From positions 1-31,347 of the forward strand of contig JAVHVN010000033.1 in assembly GCA_032160545.1 (NCBI GenBank): DNA of 31,347 nt. The letters run 5' to 3'. The notes beneath the pieces were generated by a model that worked only from the letters and a program-made list of their open reading frames with translations, was not told the origin of the DNA and searched no databases. This DNA comes from DATGFB01 sp032160545. GTDB lineage: Bacteria; Actinomycetota; Actinomycetes; Mycobacteriales; Jatrophihabitantaceae. Of this stretch, positions 1-8,477 are shown piece after piece (position 1 is the stretch's first letter; every line of letters starts with the position of its first letter). The translations under genes were made by a program, and so were the position numbers.

Positions 1-697
1 ACACGTTCGGCTCCTGCGTGGCGATCCAGCAGAAGTCCTCCAGCCGCGGCAGGCCGACGTGTTCCACGATGAAGTTCAGATCGGTGAAGTCCGAAGCCAC
101 CGCGTCGACGTCCGCGACGTCGAACGCGTCACGATCCAGCGGCCGGATGGTCGGGCCCTTGTGGACGTGGATATTGGTGATCCCGAGGTCGCGGCACGCC
201 TCGAGGTACTTGTAAGCCCATGGGTCGGTCAGCTTGTAGCCGCGCGAGTCGCCGTGCCACTCGGCGGTGTACAGCTTCACGCCCTTGAGACCGAACGTCT
301 CCGCGTCGGCGCGCAGCCGGTCGAGACCGGCCTGCTCGTTGCGCGGGTCGAAGTTGTGGTTGTAGGTGAGCTTGTCGGGGTGGCGCCGGGTCAGCGCCCA
401 CGCTTCCTCGGTCTGCCCGAACCCGTTGTAGTAGAAGTCGCCGAGGAACGCCGGCTGGAAGATCGCGTGATCGACGTAGCCGTCCTCGAAGAGGTCCTTC
501 ATCAACCGCTCGGCGCCGTAGTACGTGTACTCGTCGTACGGCCAGACGGCGGCTTCGGGGCTGAGGTTCTTGTGGTAGTCGTAGAAGCAGTCGATGAACT
601 GCTTGCCGTGGACGTTCTTGCAGTTCGCCTCACGAGCGTCCCACAGGGCGATGTGGGCATCCACGATGAAGTAGGACTCGCCGTCCTTGCTGTACAT
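1..697 (-). CDS. Amidohydrolase (amidohydrolase_2-type), 3' end cut by window edge
   Basis: About 232 N-terminal residues are visible; the rest lies beyond base 1. The ATG at 697 follows the coupling protein stop by 11 bp, with a GGAGA ribosome site 7 bases upstream. Seen: an N-terminal VDAHIALW (His15), a mid-protein IHVHKGP and an EHVGLP segment, all placed as in metal-dependent TIM-barrel hydrolases of the PF04909 type. The usual N-terminal HxH reads HIA here. Amidohydrolase genes of this kind commonly follow mimABCD/prmABCD in actinobacteria; their substrate is unclear, and roles in iron-site assembly or in downstream metabolism are both possible. It is the last gene of the monooxygenase operon visible here. 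Confident on family, not on function. Confidence 0.8.
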   Translation of the reverse strand, partial: MYSKDGESYFIVDAHIALWDAREANCKNVHGKQFIDCFYDYHKNLSPEAAVWPYDEYTYYGAERLMKDLFEDGYVDHAIFQPAFLGDFYYNGFGQTEEAWALTRRHPDKLTYNHNFDPRNEQAGLDRLRADAETFGLKGVKLYTAEWHGDSRGYKLTDPWAYKYLEACRDLGITNIHVHKGPTIRPLDRDAFDVADVDAVASDFTDLNFIVEHVGLPRLEDFCWIATQEPNV

Positions 698-708
698 GGC
701 GCGGTCTC

Positions 709-1062
709 CTAGTCGACAGGGGTGAGGTCGAAGTCGATGTATTCGGCGGCGTCCTCGGGGTTGGCGAAGAGGATGGTCTTGTCGTCGAGGTGCACCATCC
801 GGCCGTAGTGGGTCGACATGATCTCCTCGAAGTCGGAGCCCTCGAACTGCGAGCCGAGCGCACCGGTGATCTCCTCGTAGTCGAAGACCAACTTGCCGAC
901 GCCGTCGACGCGGATCATCGACGGGAACTCCGTGATCGTCACGCCGTCGTGCCCGCCCATCACGTCGGCGACGACGTAGCCGTTCTGGTTGTTCATCAAC
1001 GTCACACCGCACCTGCCCGACGATGTGCGGTTGACGTCGAAGTTCACGGATGACTCGGTCAC
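709..1062 (-). CDS. mimD: Monooxygenase coupling (effector) protein, MimD/PrmD-like
   Basis: 117 residues, the usual size for the MmoB/DmpM-type effector proteins that bind the diiron hydroxylase and tune electron transfer and oxygen activation. The protein opens with VTESSVNFDVNR and has the family's NNQNGYVVADVM region and an FPSMIRVDGVGKLVFDYEEI core. It has no cofactor motif, as expected. The GTG start at 1062 overlaps the preceding stop by four bases (GTGA), so translation is probably coupled to the small hydroxylase subunit. The next gene starts 11 bp downstream. Identity rests on size, sequence character and position as the fourth gene of the set. Confidence 0.88.
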   Translation of the reverse strand: MTESSVNFDVNRTSSGRCGVTLMNNQNGYVVADVMGGHDGVTITEFPSMIRVDGVGKLVFDYEEITGALGSQFEGSDFEEIMSTHYGRMVHLDDKTILFANPEDAAEYIDFDLTPVD

Positions 1063-2174
1063 GACAGCTCCTCGGGGACGGTGAGGCCGAACTCGGCGAC
1101 AAGGGAGGCGAAGTCGGCGGTGGCGGCCGCCCAGGACTCCGCGAAGGTGATCGACTTCTCCGCCGGCTGCGACCAGATCGGCTGCAGGTCGTGCGCCGCC
1201 CGGCTGCTGACCGGTACCCACTCGTCGAGCCACGACTGCAGTACGTCGCGGTTCGCCTCGCCGTGCTCGGGGTCGTTGGCCAGCAGCGTGAACAGCGCGC
1301 GTGTGTAGCGCAGGTCGCGGTTGTAGTCGTTCTCGCCGGCGCCGATCAGGGTCGGGGTGACGTAGTCGCCGTTGCGCGCCGCGATCTGCATGACGAGGTC
1401 GCTGCGGAACAGCACGCCGACGAGCGACTCGAAGACGACGTTGGCGGCGAAGAGCGCCTCGGCCCAGTCCGGCACGGCGGTCAGCAGCTCGACGTTCTCG
1501 CGAACACCCTGCCACGAAGGGCTCTGCTGCCACGCGCTCTTGTGCACGCCGCCGTCGAAGCCGTCGATCGACTCGCTCAGGTCGAGGTTGTACAGCGCGA
1601 GGTCCTGCGCGAAGCGCAGCTTGTGCGCGCTGTTCACCGCCACCGAGTTGTTGATCATGTTTGTGGGCGCCGAGCGCTGGATCGCGACGAACACGTGCAT
1701 GCCCAGCCCGTGCTCGGCATGCATCCACGCGCCCACGTTCTCGGCGACGAACCGGGCCCAGGTCGGCGACCAGTGCGCGTACGCGCGAGCGTCCTTGGCG
1801 TTCTGCAGGTTCAGCTCGTTCTGCCGCACGATGTTCGAGTTGTTGCGGTAGATCGTCTGCTCCCACTCCTCGTTCGGGTCGAGGAAGGCGTGCCAGTTGC
1901 TGCTCTTGAGCACCGTCCACTCGTGCGGGTAGCCGCCCGGTCCGTCCGCGAAGCCGTAGATCCAGCCCTGCGTGAGGTGACGCTCCGGGTCGGGCTGCAC
2001 ATCGATCGTCACGTCCTCGTACACGGTGGCGCGCAGCTTCTGCGGGGTGAAGTAGCTGTACGCCCGGCTGCCCGAGCTCGGGAATTCGCGCATGCCCGCC
2101 TCGGCGCCCGTGAACTCGGGCTTCGGGAAGCTTGTCGGCGCGACGTGCTTGCGTTCCTTGGGAGGTGCGCTCAT
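1059..2174 (-). CDS. mimC: Binuclear-iron monooxygenase, hydroxylase small (beta) subunit, MimC/PrmC-like
   Basis: 371 residues. A ferritin-like helical subunit that pairs with the large subunit to form the (alpha-beta)2 hydroxylase but does not hold the iron centre. Seen: RAYSYFTPQKLRATVYEDVT near the N-terminus, the aromatic-rich WSPTWARFVAENVGAWMHAEHGLGMHVF stretch in the middle (shown here as segments around residues 134-163), and the C-terminal NRDVLQSWLDEWVP region typical of beta subunits. It lacks the paired ExxH motifs of the large subunit. The ATG at 2174 lies 34 bp after the reductase stop and its stop overlaps the coupling protein start. Order large subunit-reductase-small subunit-coupling protein is that of mimABCD and prmABCD. 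Confidence 0.92.
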   Translation of the reverse strand: MSAPPKERKHVAPTSFPKPEFTGAEAGMREFPSSGSRAYSYFTPQKLRATVYEDVTIDVQPDPERHLTQGWIYGFADGPGGYPHEWTVLKSSNWHAFLDPNEEWEQTIYRNNSNIVRQNELNLQNAKDARAYAHWSPTWARFVAENVGAWMHAEHGLGMHVFVAIQRSAPTNMINNSVAVNSAHKLRFAQDLALYNLDLSESIDGFDGGVHKSAWQQSPSWQGVRENVELLTAVPDWAEALFAANVVFESLVGVLFRSDLVMQIAARNGDYVTPTLIGAGENDYNRDLRYTRALFTLLANDPEHGEANRDVLQSWLDEWVPVSSRAAHDLQPIWSQPAEKSITFAESWAAATADFASLVAEFGLTVPEELS

Positions 2175-2208
2175 CGGATTCTCGTTTCAGTCGGGGACGG
2201 AATGACGG

Positions 2209-3252
2209 TCAGCTGTCCGCTTCGGCGGTGACGGTGAACTTGTCGTAGAAGATCTGCTCCCCCGGCACGCCGCGGGCCTCGAGCAGTTCGAGGGCGGCGT
2301 CGATCATCGGCGGCGGCCCGCACAGGTAGACGTCGCAGGCCCTGAGGTCGTCCTCGTGCCGACCGAGCACGTCGTGGACGAAGCCGGTGGTCGCCTCGTC
2401 CCAGTGGTCCGGCCAGCTCTCGGACAGGCACGACACGAAGGTCAGGCCGGGAAGCTGGGCGTGCAGGCTCGCCAGCTCGGCGGCGCAGATCAGGTCGGCC
2501 TCGGTGCGGGCGCCGTAGTAGAAGCGGACCTCACGCTCGTTGCCGCTCTCCGCCATCTGGCGCAGGAGCGCGAGCATCGGTGCCATCCCGGCGCCGCCCG
2601 CGGCGAAGACGAGCGGACGGTCCGAGCTCGCACGCAGCGTGAACGTCCCGTACGGCCCGGTGAGCCCGAGCTTGTCCCCCACCGCGAGCGACCCTTCGAG
2701 CAGGCCGGAGAAGTGCCCGCCCGGGTACCGCTTGATGATGAACTCGAGCGTGCCGTCGGGTGCGGGCGGGCTCGCCATCGAGAACGAGCGGTGCGTCTCG
2801 TGCCCGGGGATCTCGATGTCGAGGTACTGGCCCGGGTAGTAGCGCAGCGAGCCGGCGTCGACCAGCCTCAGCACCAGCCTGCTGATGTCGTGGCTGAGAT
2901 CCTCTATCGCGACGATCTCGGCCGAGGTGGTGACGACCGGCAGGCCTGAGCGGATCATGTCCTCGTCGTAGTTGAGCAGCTCGACCTCGAGGTCCGAGTA
3001 CGCGTGGGCGCGGCACAGCAGGACGAATCCCTCGTCCTGCTCGTAGTCGGCCAGCGCGAACGTCGAGTAGCGGTCCATCTGCAGATCGCCGTCGAGCAGG
3101 TACGACTTGCACGAGGAGCACTGCCCCTCCTTGCAGCCGTGCATCAACATCACGCCGTGGCGGAACGCGGCGTCGAGGATGGTCTCGTCCTCGCTCACCT
3201 CGATGTCGATGCCGACGGGCTCGAAGCGCACGGAGTGGGTCTCGTCGGTCAT
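2209..3252 (-). CDS. mimB: Monooxygenase NADH reductase (2Fe-2S/FAD), MimB/PrmB-like
   Basis: 347 residues. It passes electrons from NAD(P)H through FAD and a 2Fe-2S cluster to the diiron hydroxylase. Seen in order: a plant-type ferredoxin domain with Cys40, Cys45, Cys48 and Cys80; the flavin-binding RSFS at residues 155-158; the nucleotide motif GGAGMAP at about 219-225; and a C-terminal CGPPPM. Length and domain order match the family. The ATG at 3252 has a GAGGAG ribosome site 7 bases upstream. A 91-bp GC-rich spacer (3253-3343) separates it from the large-subunit gene and could lower its expression relative to the hydroxylase, though I cannot show that. Confidence 0.94.
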   Translation of the reverse strand: MTDETHSVRFEPVGIDIEVSEDETILDAAFRHGVMLMHGCKEGQCSSCKSYLLDGDLQMDRYSTFALADYEQDEGFVLLCRAHAYSDLEVELLNYDEDMIRSGLPVVTTSAEIVAIEDLSHDISRLVLRLVDAGSLRYYPGQYLDIEIPGHETHRSFSMASPPAPDGTLEFIIKRYPGGHFSGLLEGSLAVGDKLGLTGPYGTFTLRASSDRPLVFAAGGAGMAPMLALLRQMAESGNEREVRFYYGARTEADLICAAELASLHAQLPGLTFVSCLSESWPDHWDEATTGFVHDVLGRHEDDLRACDVYLCGPPPMIDAALELLEARGVPGEQIFYDKFTVTAEADS

Positions 3253-3343
3253 TGCGGCTCTCCTCGGGTGGCAGCGGTGGGTTCGGGCGGGGTGGCGGCA
3301 CGGGCCGCGGCGCCACCCCGCCCGGGATCGGGACGGCTCGGTC

Positions 3344-4987
3344 TCAGGCCACGTCCGCCGAGCGGTTCGGGTTGGCCCGGTAGGCGGCCGCCCACGACTC
3401 CCGCTCCGTGTCGGACATCCCGTTCAAGACGACGTTCGGGCTGCGGAACTCGATGCCGCGCACGTCGTTGAGGGTCCAGAGCTTCTTGGCGTCCGAGAGG
3501 TCGAGATGGGGCTGCGCGACCAGCGTCTTGCCGTCGTCCCGTACGTAGCCGAGATCGCTGATGATGTCCGCGAGATCCCAGCCGTCGTAGAGCGTCTCCC
3601 ACTCCCGCTTGCCCGTGAGGCGGCCCATGTTCGGCGTCTCGCGTCCCTCGTACTCGGGCCGGAACGCGACGGCGTCGGTCCAGTGGCACGTCTCGGAGCA
3701 GTACGTGCGCCACTGCCCGTCCACCTTGTCGACGACGAGGTCCTCGCGGATGAGTGCCGGCACCATGCACGTCCAGCACCGGTGGGGGTACTCGTAGCCG
3801 ACGTCCTCGAACGCGATCGGCTTGTTCCGGCCCGGGTAGGCCAGCCGGTTGTAGGCCTCCCACCACTTGCCGAACTGGTCGTACCAGCCCGGGTACTTGT
3901 GCTCGAACCACTCGAAGTCCGCGTCGGTCATCGCGTCGATGCGCCAGTAGTTCACCGGCCACCCGGTCGCGAAGAACTGCGCTACCCGGTGCACGTAGTG
4001 CTTGTTGTAGATCCGGTCCCAGGCCTGCTCGACGAGGTCGTGCGGGATGACCAGGCCGTACTTCTCGAGCGGAATGAGGTAGCTGCGGTAGTAGTCGTCG
4101 TAGATCCAGCGCCGCCACATCTCGGCGTACGAGTCGCGGTCCTTGCGGCGGTCCTTGCTGCCGTACTCGATGAACGTGCCGATGGCGGCGTCGACGACGC
4201 AGTGGTTGTTCCACCACGCGTAGCGCAGGTCCCGCTCGAGCAGTTGGCGGTTGCGTTCGTCCGCCAGGGCCATCAGCAGGATCGAGTACCCGTTGCTGAT
4301 GTGACGCGACTCGTCGGACTGCACCGAGTGGAAGACCGTCGGCAGCAGGTAGTCCCCGTTCGCGGCGGCCTCCGAGGGCATCGCGACGAACAGCGTGTTG
4401 GTGAACGCGGTCTCCGCGACGAGCGTGAGGTAGACGTTTGCCGCGGTGATCGCGTCACCGGTGATGAAGCCCTCGCCGAACTGCCGTCCGATCGTCCCGC
4501 AGTAGCTGTTCGCGAACGCCTTCTCGGTGATGTCGAAGCCGGCCGGGTCGATGTAATGGTTCATGTACAGCCGCTTGAGGTTCATCTGGATTGTCGAGTG
4601 CCGTACCTCGTCGATCATCTGCACTGCCAGGCCGTTGTGCACCTGAGGGTTGGGCACGGCGTCGATCGCCATCGGCATCGCACGAGCCGCCGAGATCTCG
4701 GGGAACGGGATGATCGACAGGAAAAGCTTCTGCCACTCCATCCACCGCTCCTGCACCTGACGGAACATGTTGCCGCGGATCGCGCCGTCCATCGCACCGA
4801 AGACCCGGTTGTCCTTCTCCTCCTCCATCGGGAAGTAGGAGCGCAGGATCTGCTTGAGCGGGTCCTTCTTCGGCGACTTGTCGAACGTGTAGTCGGTGCC
4901 GAACCGCTTCGCCGGTGTCGCGAAGGTCGGCTCCCACGACAGCTCGGTGATCTTCTGGTGCGCCTTGCTGAGGCTCTGCCTGCTCAC
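3344..4987 (-). CDS. mimA: Binuclear-iron monooxygenase, hydroxylase large (alpha) subunit, MimA/PrmA-like
   Basis: 547 residues, full length. The catalytic subunit of a soluble diiron monooxygenase that hydroxylates small substrates with O2; known relatives act on propane, acetone and phenol. Probable iron ligands are visible: Glu97 (PFPEISA), Glu127/His130 (EVRH), Glu192 (VAETAF) and Glu226/His229 (ESRH). A C-terminal CWTC...CSETC cluster is also seen. The GTG at 4987 is chosen because AGGAGG lies 8 bases upstream and a nearby GTG at 4993 is out of frame. First gene of the operon, divergent from the regulator at 5155. Whether the natural substrate is an alkane, ketone or phenol cannot be read from the sequence. 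Confidence 0.95.
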   Translation of the reverse strand: MSRQSLSKAHQKITELSWEPTFATPAKRFGTDYTFDKSPKKDPLKQILRSYFPMEEEKDNRVFGAMDGAIRGNMFRQVQERWMEWQKLFLSIIPFPEISAARAMPMAIDAVPNPQVHNGLAVQMIDEVRHSTIQMNLKRLYMNHYIDPAGFDITEKAFANSYCGTIGRQFGEGFITGDAITAANVYLTLVAETAFTNTLFVAMPSEAAANGDYLLPTVFHSVQSDESRHISNGYSILLMALADERNRQLLERDLRYAWWNNHCVVDAAIGTFIEYGSKDRRKDRDSYAEMWRRWIYDDYYRSYLIPLEKYGLVIPHDLVEQAWDRIYNKHYVHRVAQFFATGWPVNYWRIDAMTDADFEWFEHKYPGWYDQFGKWWEAYNRLAYPGRNKPIAFEDVGYEYPHRCWTCMVPALIREDLVVDKVDGQWRTYCSETCHWTDAVAFRPEYEGRETPNMGRLTGKREWETLYDGWDLADIISDLGYVRDDGKTLVAQPHLDLSDAKKLWTLNDVRGIEFRSPNVVLNGMSDTERESWAAAYRANPNRSADVA

Positions 4988-5064
4988 GTCACGTTCCTCC
5001 TCGGGTGCCCCTGGGCCGTTTGGCGGTGTTGGGCTATCTGAGCCCCGCCGCGCCTGCGCGGTCG

Positions 5065-5077
5065 TCTCACTTTGAGA
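5065..5077. promoter_or_regulatory. Perfect inverted repeat in the monooxygenase/regulator divergent spacer
   Basis: TCTCA-CTT-TGAGA, two perfect 5-base arms, lies in the 167-bp spacer (4988-5154) between the divergent mimA and regulator genes. It is a candidate binding site for the AcoR-like regulator, which ends in a Fis-type helix-turn-helix. A possible -10 for the regulator gene is TATGCT at 5099-5104, without a good -35. Inference only. Confidence 0.35.
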
Positions 5078-5154
5078 TACGGGTCACACCCGGGGGTCTA
5101 TGCTGGAACGGTCCAAGGTCCCGGGGGGCCGCAGCGGACGGAGTTGTTACGCGG

Positions 5155-6954
5155 ATGGCTGACCCGAATTTGGCGGACCAGCGCGCGATCGCAGACGAAC
5201 GGGAACGCTTCCTCAACCGCGCGCAGCCGCGAGGCCTCCAGGTTCGCCGGACCATCCTCGCGTCGTGGGACCGCTCGCGCGAGAACAACGTCGACATCGA
5301 CCGCGTGCTCGTCCCGTACGTCGCGGACCGGGAACTGGGATCCCCGCTCGAACGCAGCTCCGGGGCGATCCTCACCAGGTTGCACGAGCAGCTCGACGAC
5401 GAATCGGTCAGCATCGTCCTCACCGACCACTCGGGACTCGTCCTCGATCGGCGGACGTCGGGCGCCGCCATCGCCGAGAGCCTCGACCGCGTGCTGCTCG
5501 CGCCGGGGTTCAGCTACGCGGAGCAGTTCGCCGGCACGAACGGGATCGGGACGGCGCTCAGCAGCGGCGCGGCGGCGCTGGTGACCGGGCGCGAGCACTA
5601 CAGCGACATGCTGGGCGAGTTCGCCTGCGCCGGGGCGCCGATCCGCCACCCCACGAGTCGCAAGGTGGTCGGAATCCTCGACCTCACCTCGTGGAGCGGG
5701 TCGTCCGGGCCACTGCTGATGGCCCTCGCGACGGCGACCGCCGCCCAGATCGAGAAGGAGCTGCGCGCGCAGACCGGCCTGCGCGAGCTCGCGCTCTTCG
5801 AGGAGTACCTCGCCGCCTGCCGGCAATCGCCGGGCCCCGTGCTCGCACTCAACGGCGATGTCGTCATGACCAACGAGCACCTGCGCTCGATGCTCGACAC
5901 AGCCGAGCAGCAGGCATTGGCGAGCTACGCGGCCGACACGCTCTCGTCCTCGGCCCGGCCCACGCACCGGACCGTCGACCTGCCGAGCGGACGCGTCGCA
6001 CACCTCAAGTGCACGCCGACCACGAGCGACGCGGGCCCGGCAGGTGCCGTCTTCCGCATCCGGCTCGGTTCGGTGGCCGACGGCGGGCGCCACGCGACCG
6101 CCGGGTCCCCCGGCCGGCGCGCGGTGTCGCTACCCGGTCTCGTCGGGGCCGGCGCGGCGTGGATCCGGAGCGTCGCGCAGGTCAATTCCTGCTACGAGGC
6201 CGGCGAGATGCTGGCCCTGCGGGGCGAGCCCGGCACGGGCAAGCGCGCGATCCTGCGCGCGGTGCACACGCTGCACCAGCCCGCGCGCACGCTGCGCCTG
6301 TTCCATCCGCCCTCCGGCGACGAGGACGAGTGGCTGGCCGAGCTGGCCGAGGCGCTGCAGGCACCGGGCGGGATGGTCGTGCTGGTGCACGCCGAACGTC
6401 TGGGCGCGGAGGCCTCGGCAGCGGCCGGCGAGCTGCTCGCCGAGCTCACCGGCTCGCCCGGCGCCGAGCGGCAGGTGCGCGTCGCCGTGACTGTCAGCAG
6501 CGACGACCTGGCCGAGCCGCTGGCGGGAGTCTTCCCGCGCTCGATCGACGTGCCGCCGCTTCGCCACCACGCCGAGGATCTCGCCGAGCTCGTGCCCCAC
6601 CTGCTCGCTCAGCTGCCGGGTGGATCCCGGCTGACCGTCTCCGCGGCCGCCATGTCTCAGCTGGCCCGCGCGCCGTGGCCCGGCAACGTCGAGCAGCTGC
6701 GCCGCGTGCTCAAGGACCTCGTCAAGGTCCGGCACAGCGGGATCGTCGAGACGAAGGATCTGCCACCCGAGGGCCGGGCGTCGTCGCCGCGGATGCTGTC
6801 GCCGCTGGAGTCGCTCGAGCGCGACGCGATCGTCACCGCGCTGCTCGACAACGACGAGAACCCGACCCGTGCGGCCGGTGCCATCGGCATGTCTCGCGCG
6901 ACGATCTACCGCAAGCTGCGCCAGTACGGAATCGTGCTGCCGCTGCAGGTCTGA
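5155..6954 (+). CDS. mimR: AcoR/MimR-like transcriptional activator (GAF, degenerate AAA+, Fis HTH)
   Basis: 599 residues from the ATG at 5155; the frame stays open further upstream, but this start gives the normal family N-terminus. Seen in order: an effector-sensing GAF-like region (about 60-205, with FAGTNGIGTAL typical of AcoR proteins), a linker, a reduced AAA+ region with Walker A GEPGTGK at 357-363 and the PPLRHHAEDL segment near 467-476, then a Fis helix-turn-helix at about 553-592. The GAFTGA loop that contacts sigma-54 is absent, and the Walker B segment reads VVLVHAERL instead of ending in Asp-Glu. Being divergent from mimABCD, it is likely its activator, as MimR is in mycobacteria. 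Convergent with the dehydrogenase at 7010. Confidence 0.88.
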   Translation: MADPNLADQRAIADERERFLNRAQPRGLQVRRTILASWDRSRENNVDIDRVLVPYVADRELGSPLERSSGAILTRLHEQLDDESVSIVLTDHSGLVLDRRTSGAAIAESLDRVLLAPGFSYAEQFAGTNGIGTALSSGAAALVTGREHYSDMLGEFACAGAPIRHPTSRKVVGILDLTSWSGSSGPLLMALATATAAQIEKELRAQTGLRELALFEEYLAACRQSPGPVLALNGDVVMTNEHLRSMLDTAEQQALASYAADTLSSSARPTHRTVDLPSGRVAHLKCTPTTSDAGPAGAVFRIRLGSVADGGRHATAGSPGRRAVSLPGLVGAGAAWIRSVAQVNSCYEAGEMLALRGEPGTGKRAILRAVHTLHQPARTLRLFHPPSGDEDEWLAELAEALQAPGGMVVLVHAERLGAEASAAAGELLAELTGSPGAERQVRVAVTVSSDDLAEPLAGVFPRSIDVPPLRHHAEDLAELVPHLLAQLPGGSRLTVSAAAMSQLARAPWPGNVEQLRRVLKDLVKVRHSGIVETKDLPPEGRASSPRMLSPLESLERDAIVTALLDNDENPTRAAGAIGMSRATIYRKLRQYGIVLPLQV

Positions 6955-6987
6955 TCCGCCTCAACACTGTGCGACCTGTCCGGGCCA

Positions 6988-7001
6988 GCGCGCCGACGCG
7001 C
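6988..7001. terminator. Possible GC hairpin between convergent genes
   Basis: GCGCG-CCGA-CGCGC lies in the 55-bp gap between the regulator stop (6954) and the dehydrogenase stop (7010), so it could end transcription from both sides. The stem is only 5 bp and no T-run follows, as is usual in high-GC actinobacteria. Weak. Confidence 0.25.
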
Positions 7002-7009
7002 GCGACCCC

Positions 7010-7777
7010 CTACCAGAGCGTGTATCCACCGTCGATCACCAGCACTGTGCCCGTCATGAAGGACGACGCGGCGCTCGCAAGATAGACGGCGGTCGGGGCG
7101 ATTTCTGACGGCGCGGCATAACGCTGCATGGGCACCTCGTCGACCCAATAGTGCCGATACTCGGGCAGATCGATGTCGGCGATACCGGTCTTGACGTAGC
7201 CGGGAGCGATCGCGTTGACGCGCACCCCCCTGGTTGCCCACTCCGCGGCGAGCGACTTGGTCAGGTGGTGTACCCCGGCCTTCGCGACCGCGTAGGGAGC
7301 GTGCCACTGCGGACGGTTGACGATGAACCCGGAGATCGAGCCGATATTGATCACCGAGCCCGCGCCCCGGCTCACCATCTGCTCGCCCACAACCTGGCAG
7401 GCCTTCCAGACCGCGTCGAGGTTCGTCGCCATCACGCGGTCCCAGTCCTCGTCGCTCAGCTCGAGCGCCTCGGAGTGGATGCCGACGCCGGCGTTGTTGA
7501 CGAGGATGTCGATGGGACCCAGTTCCGCGGTCACGTGGTCTCGCATGCTCTCGAGGTCTGCGCGGCTGGTCACGTCGGTACGCGTTGCCATCGCACCGCC
7601 ACCGAAGGAGCGCAGTTCGCGCACGGTCTCGGCGTTACGGTCCTCGTCCCGCGCCGCGATGGCGACCGCTGCCCCCGCCTGGGCCAGGCCGACCGCGATC
7701 GCGCGGCCGATCCCGCTGTTGCCGCCAGTGACCGCGGCGACCTTGCCGTCGAGCCGGAACGCGTCGATCACTGACAT
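7010..7777 (-). CDS. Short-chain dehydrogenase/reductase (SDR), sugar operon
   Basis: 255 residues, a classical SDR. Seen: the cofactor motif TGGNSGIG at 17-24, NNAG at 94-97, probable catalytic Ser147, Tyr162 and Lys166 (YAVAK) and structural Asn119. The ATG at 7777 has GGAGG 9 bases upstream. It follows the kinase gene by 22 bp and ends the frcBCAK-like operon, so a sugar or polyol oxidation/reduction is likely; the sequence is in the gluconate 5-dehydrogenase/polyol dehydrogenase style. NAD or NADP preference is not decided: Arg43 after the second strand could favour NADPH. Exact substrate unknown. Confidence 0.85.
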   Translation of the reverse strand: MSVIDAFRLDGKVAAVTGGNSGIGRAIAVGLAQAGAAVAIAARDEDRNAETVRELRSFGGGAMATRTDVTSRADLESMRDHVTAELGPIDILVNNAGVGIHSEALELSDEDWDRVMATNLDAVWKACQVVGEQMVSRGAGSVINIGSISGFIVNRPQWHAPYAVAKAGVHHLTKSLAAEWATRGVRVNAIAPGYVKTGIADIDLPEYRHYWVDEVPMQRYAAPSEIAPTAVYLASAASSFMTGTVLVIDGGYTLW

Positions 7778-7799
7778 GAAAACTGCCTCCCGGTGGGGG

Positions 7800-8477
7800 T
7801 CAATTGCCTGTGACGATCAGGTCGGCACGCGACCTCGTCGAGACGATGAGGTCGGCGTTGCGCTGATCCGTTCCTCGCGCCCGGGCTGCGGCGGTCTCCG
7901 GGTCGCGACCGAATCCGATGTGCCGACGCACGAGGCGCTTGAGCCGGACGTCCTCGTCCGGCTCGAGATACCACACCTCGTCGATCAGATCACGTACTCG
8001 AGCCCATCCACCGTGGTCGGCGAGCAGGTAGTTGCCTTCGGTCACCACCAGCGGGACAGTGCGCTCGACGCGGATTGCCCCGGCGATAGCCTCCTCCAGG
8101 TCCCGGCGGAATGTCGGTGCATACACCGCCGGCTCGTCCTGGCTTCGCAGCCGCGACAGCAGTGTCACGAACCCGCCGGCGTCGAACGTGTCGATGGCGC
8201 CCTTGCGCTCGTGGATGCCGAGGCGCTTCAGCTCCTCCTCGGCCAGGTGGAAGCCGTCCATCGGCACGAGCACCGCATGCGGCGTCAGAGCCTCGACGAC
8301 CAGCTCGGCCAAGGTGGACTTGCCCGAACCCGGCGCACCGGTGATTCCGAGTACTCGGCGCGGCGGGGTCGAGGCCAGCGTGCGGGCGCGGTCCACCAGG
8401 GACTTCAGGTCGGACCGCGGCAGTCGTGGCGGCGCGCCGGCCGGCGAGACGGCCCGCTCGGCGGGCTGCGCCGTCAC
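7800..8477 (-). CDS. frcK: FrcK-like sugar-transport kinase (uridine kinase/PanK-like P-loop fold)
   Basis: 225 residues from the GTG at 8477, whose GTGA overlaps the ATPase stop; upstream in-frame starts lie inside the ATPase gene. Seen: Walker A GAPGSGKS at 47-54, a substrate-loop MDGFH at 73-77, a YAPTFRRDLEEAI segment and VVTEGNYLL as in uridine kinase-like P-loop proteins. In rhizobial frcBCAK operons such a kinase follows the fructose importer and is thought to act on the imported sugar. This is the same order: binding protein, permease, ATPase, kinase. Phosphorylation of a ketose or related sugar is inferred. Confidence 0.82.
   Translation of the reverse strand: MTAQPAERAVSPAGAPPRLPRSDLKSLVDRARTLASTPPRRVLGITGAPGSGKSTLAELVVEALTPHAVLVPMDGFHLAEEELKRLGIHERKGAIDTFDAGGFVTLLSRLRSQDEPAVYAPTFRRDLEEAIAGAIRVERTVPLVVTEGNYLLADHGGWARVRDLIDEVWYLEPDEDVRLKRLVRRHIGFGRDPETAAARARGTDQRNADLIVSTRSRADLIVTGN

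Noticed and set aside
3107..5041. 644-residue open frame on the plus strand, antisense to mimA
   Set aside because: Arg/Val/Asp-rich shadow of mimA typical of high-GC DNA; no family motifs and no ribosome site, while the minus strand encodes a clear diiron subunit.
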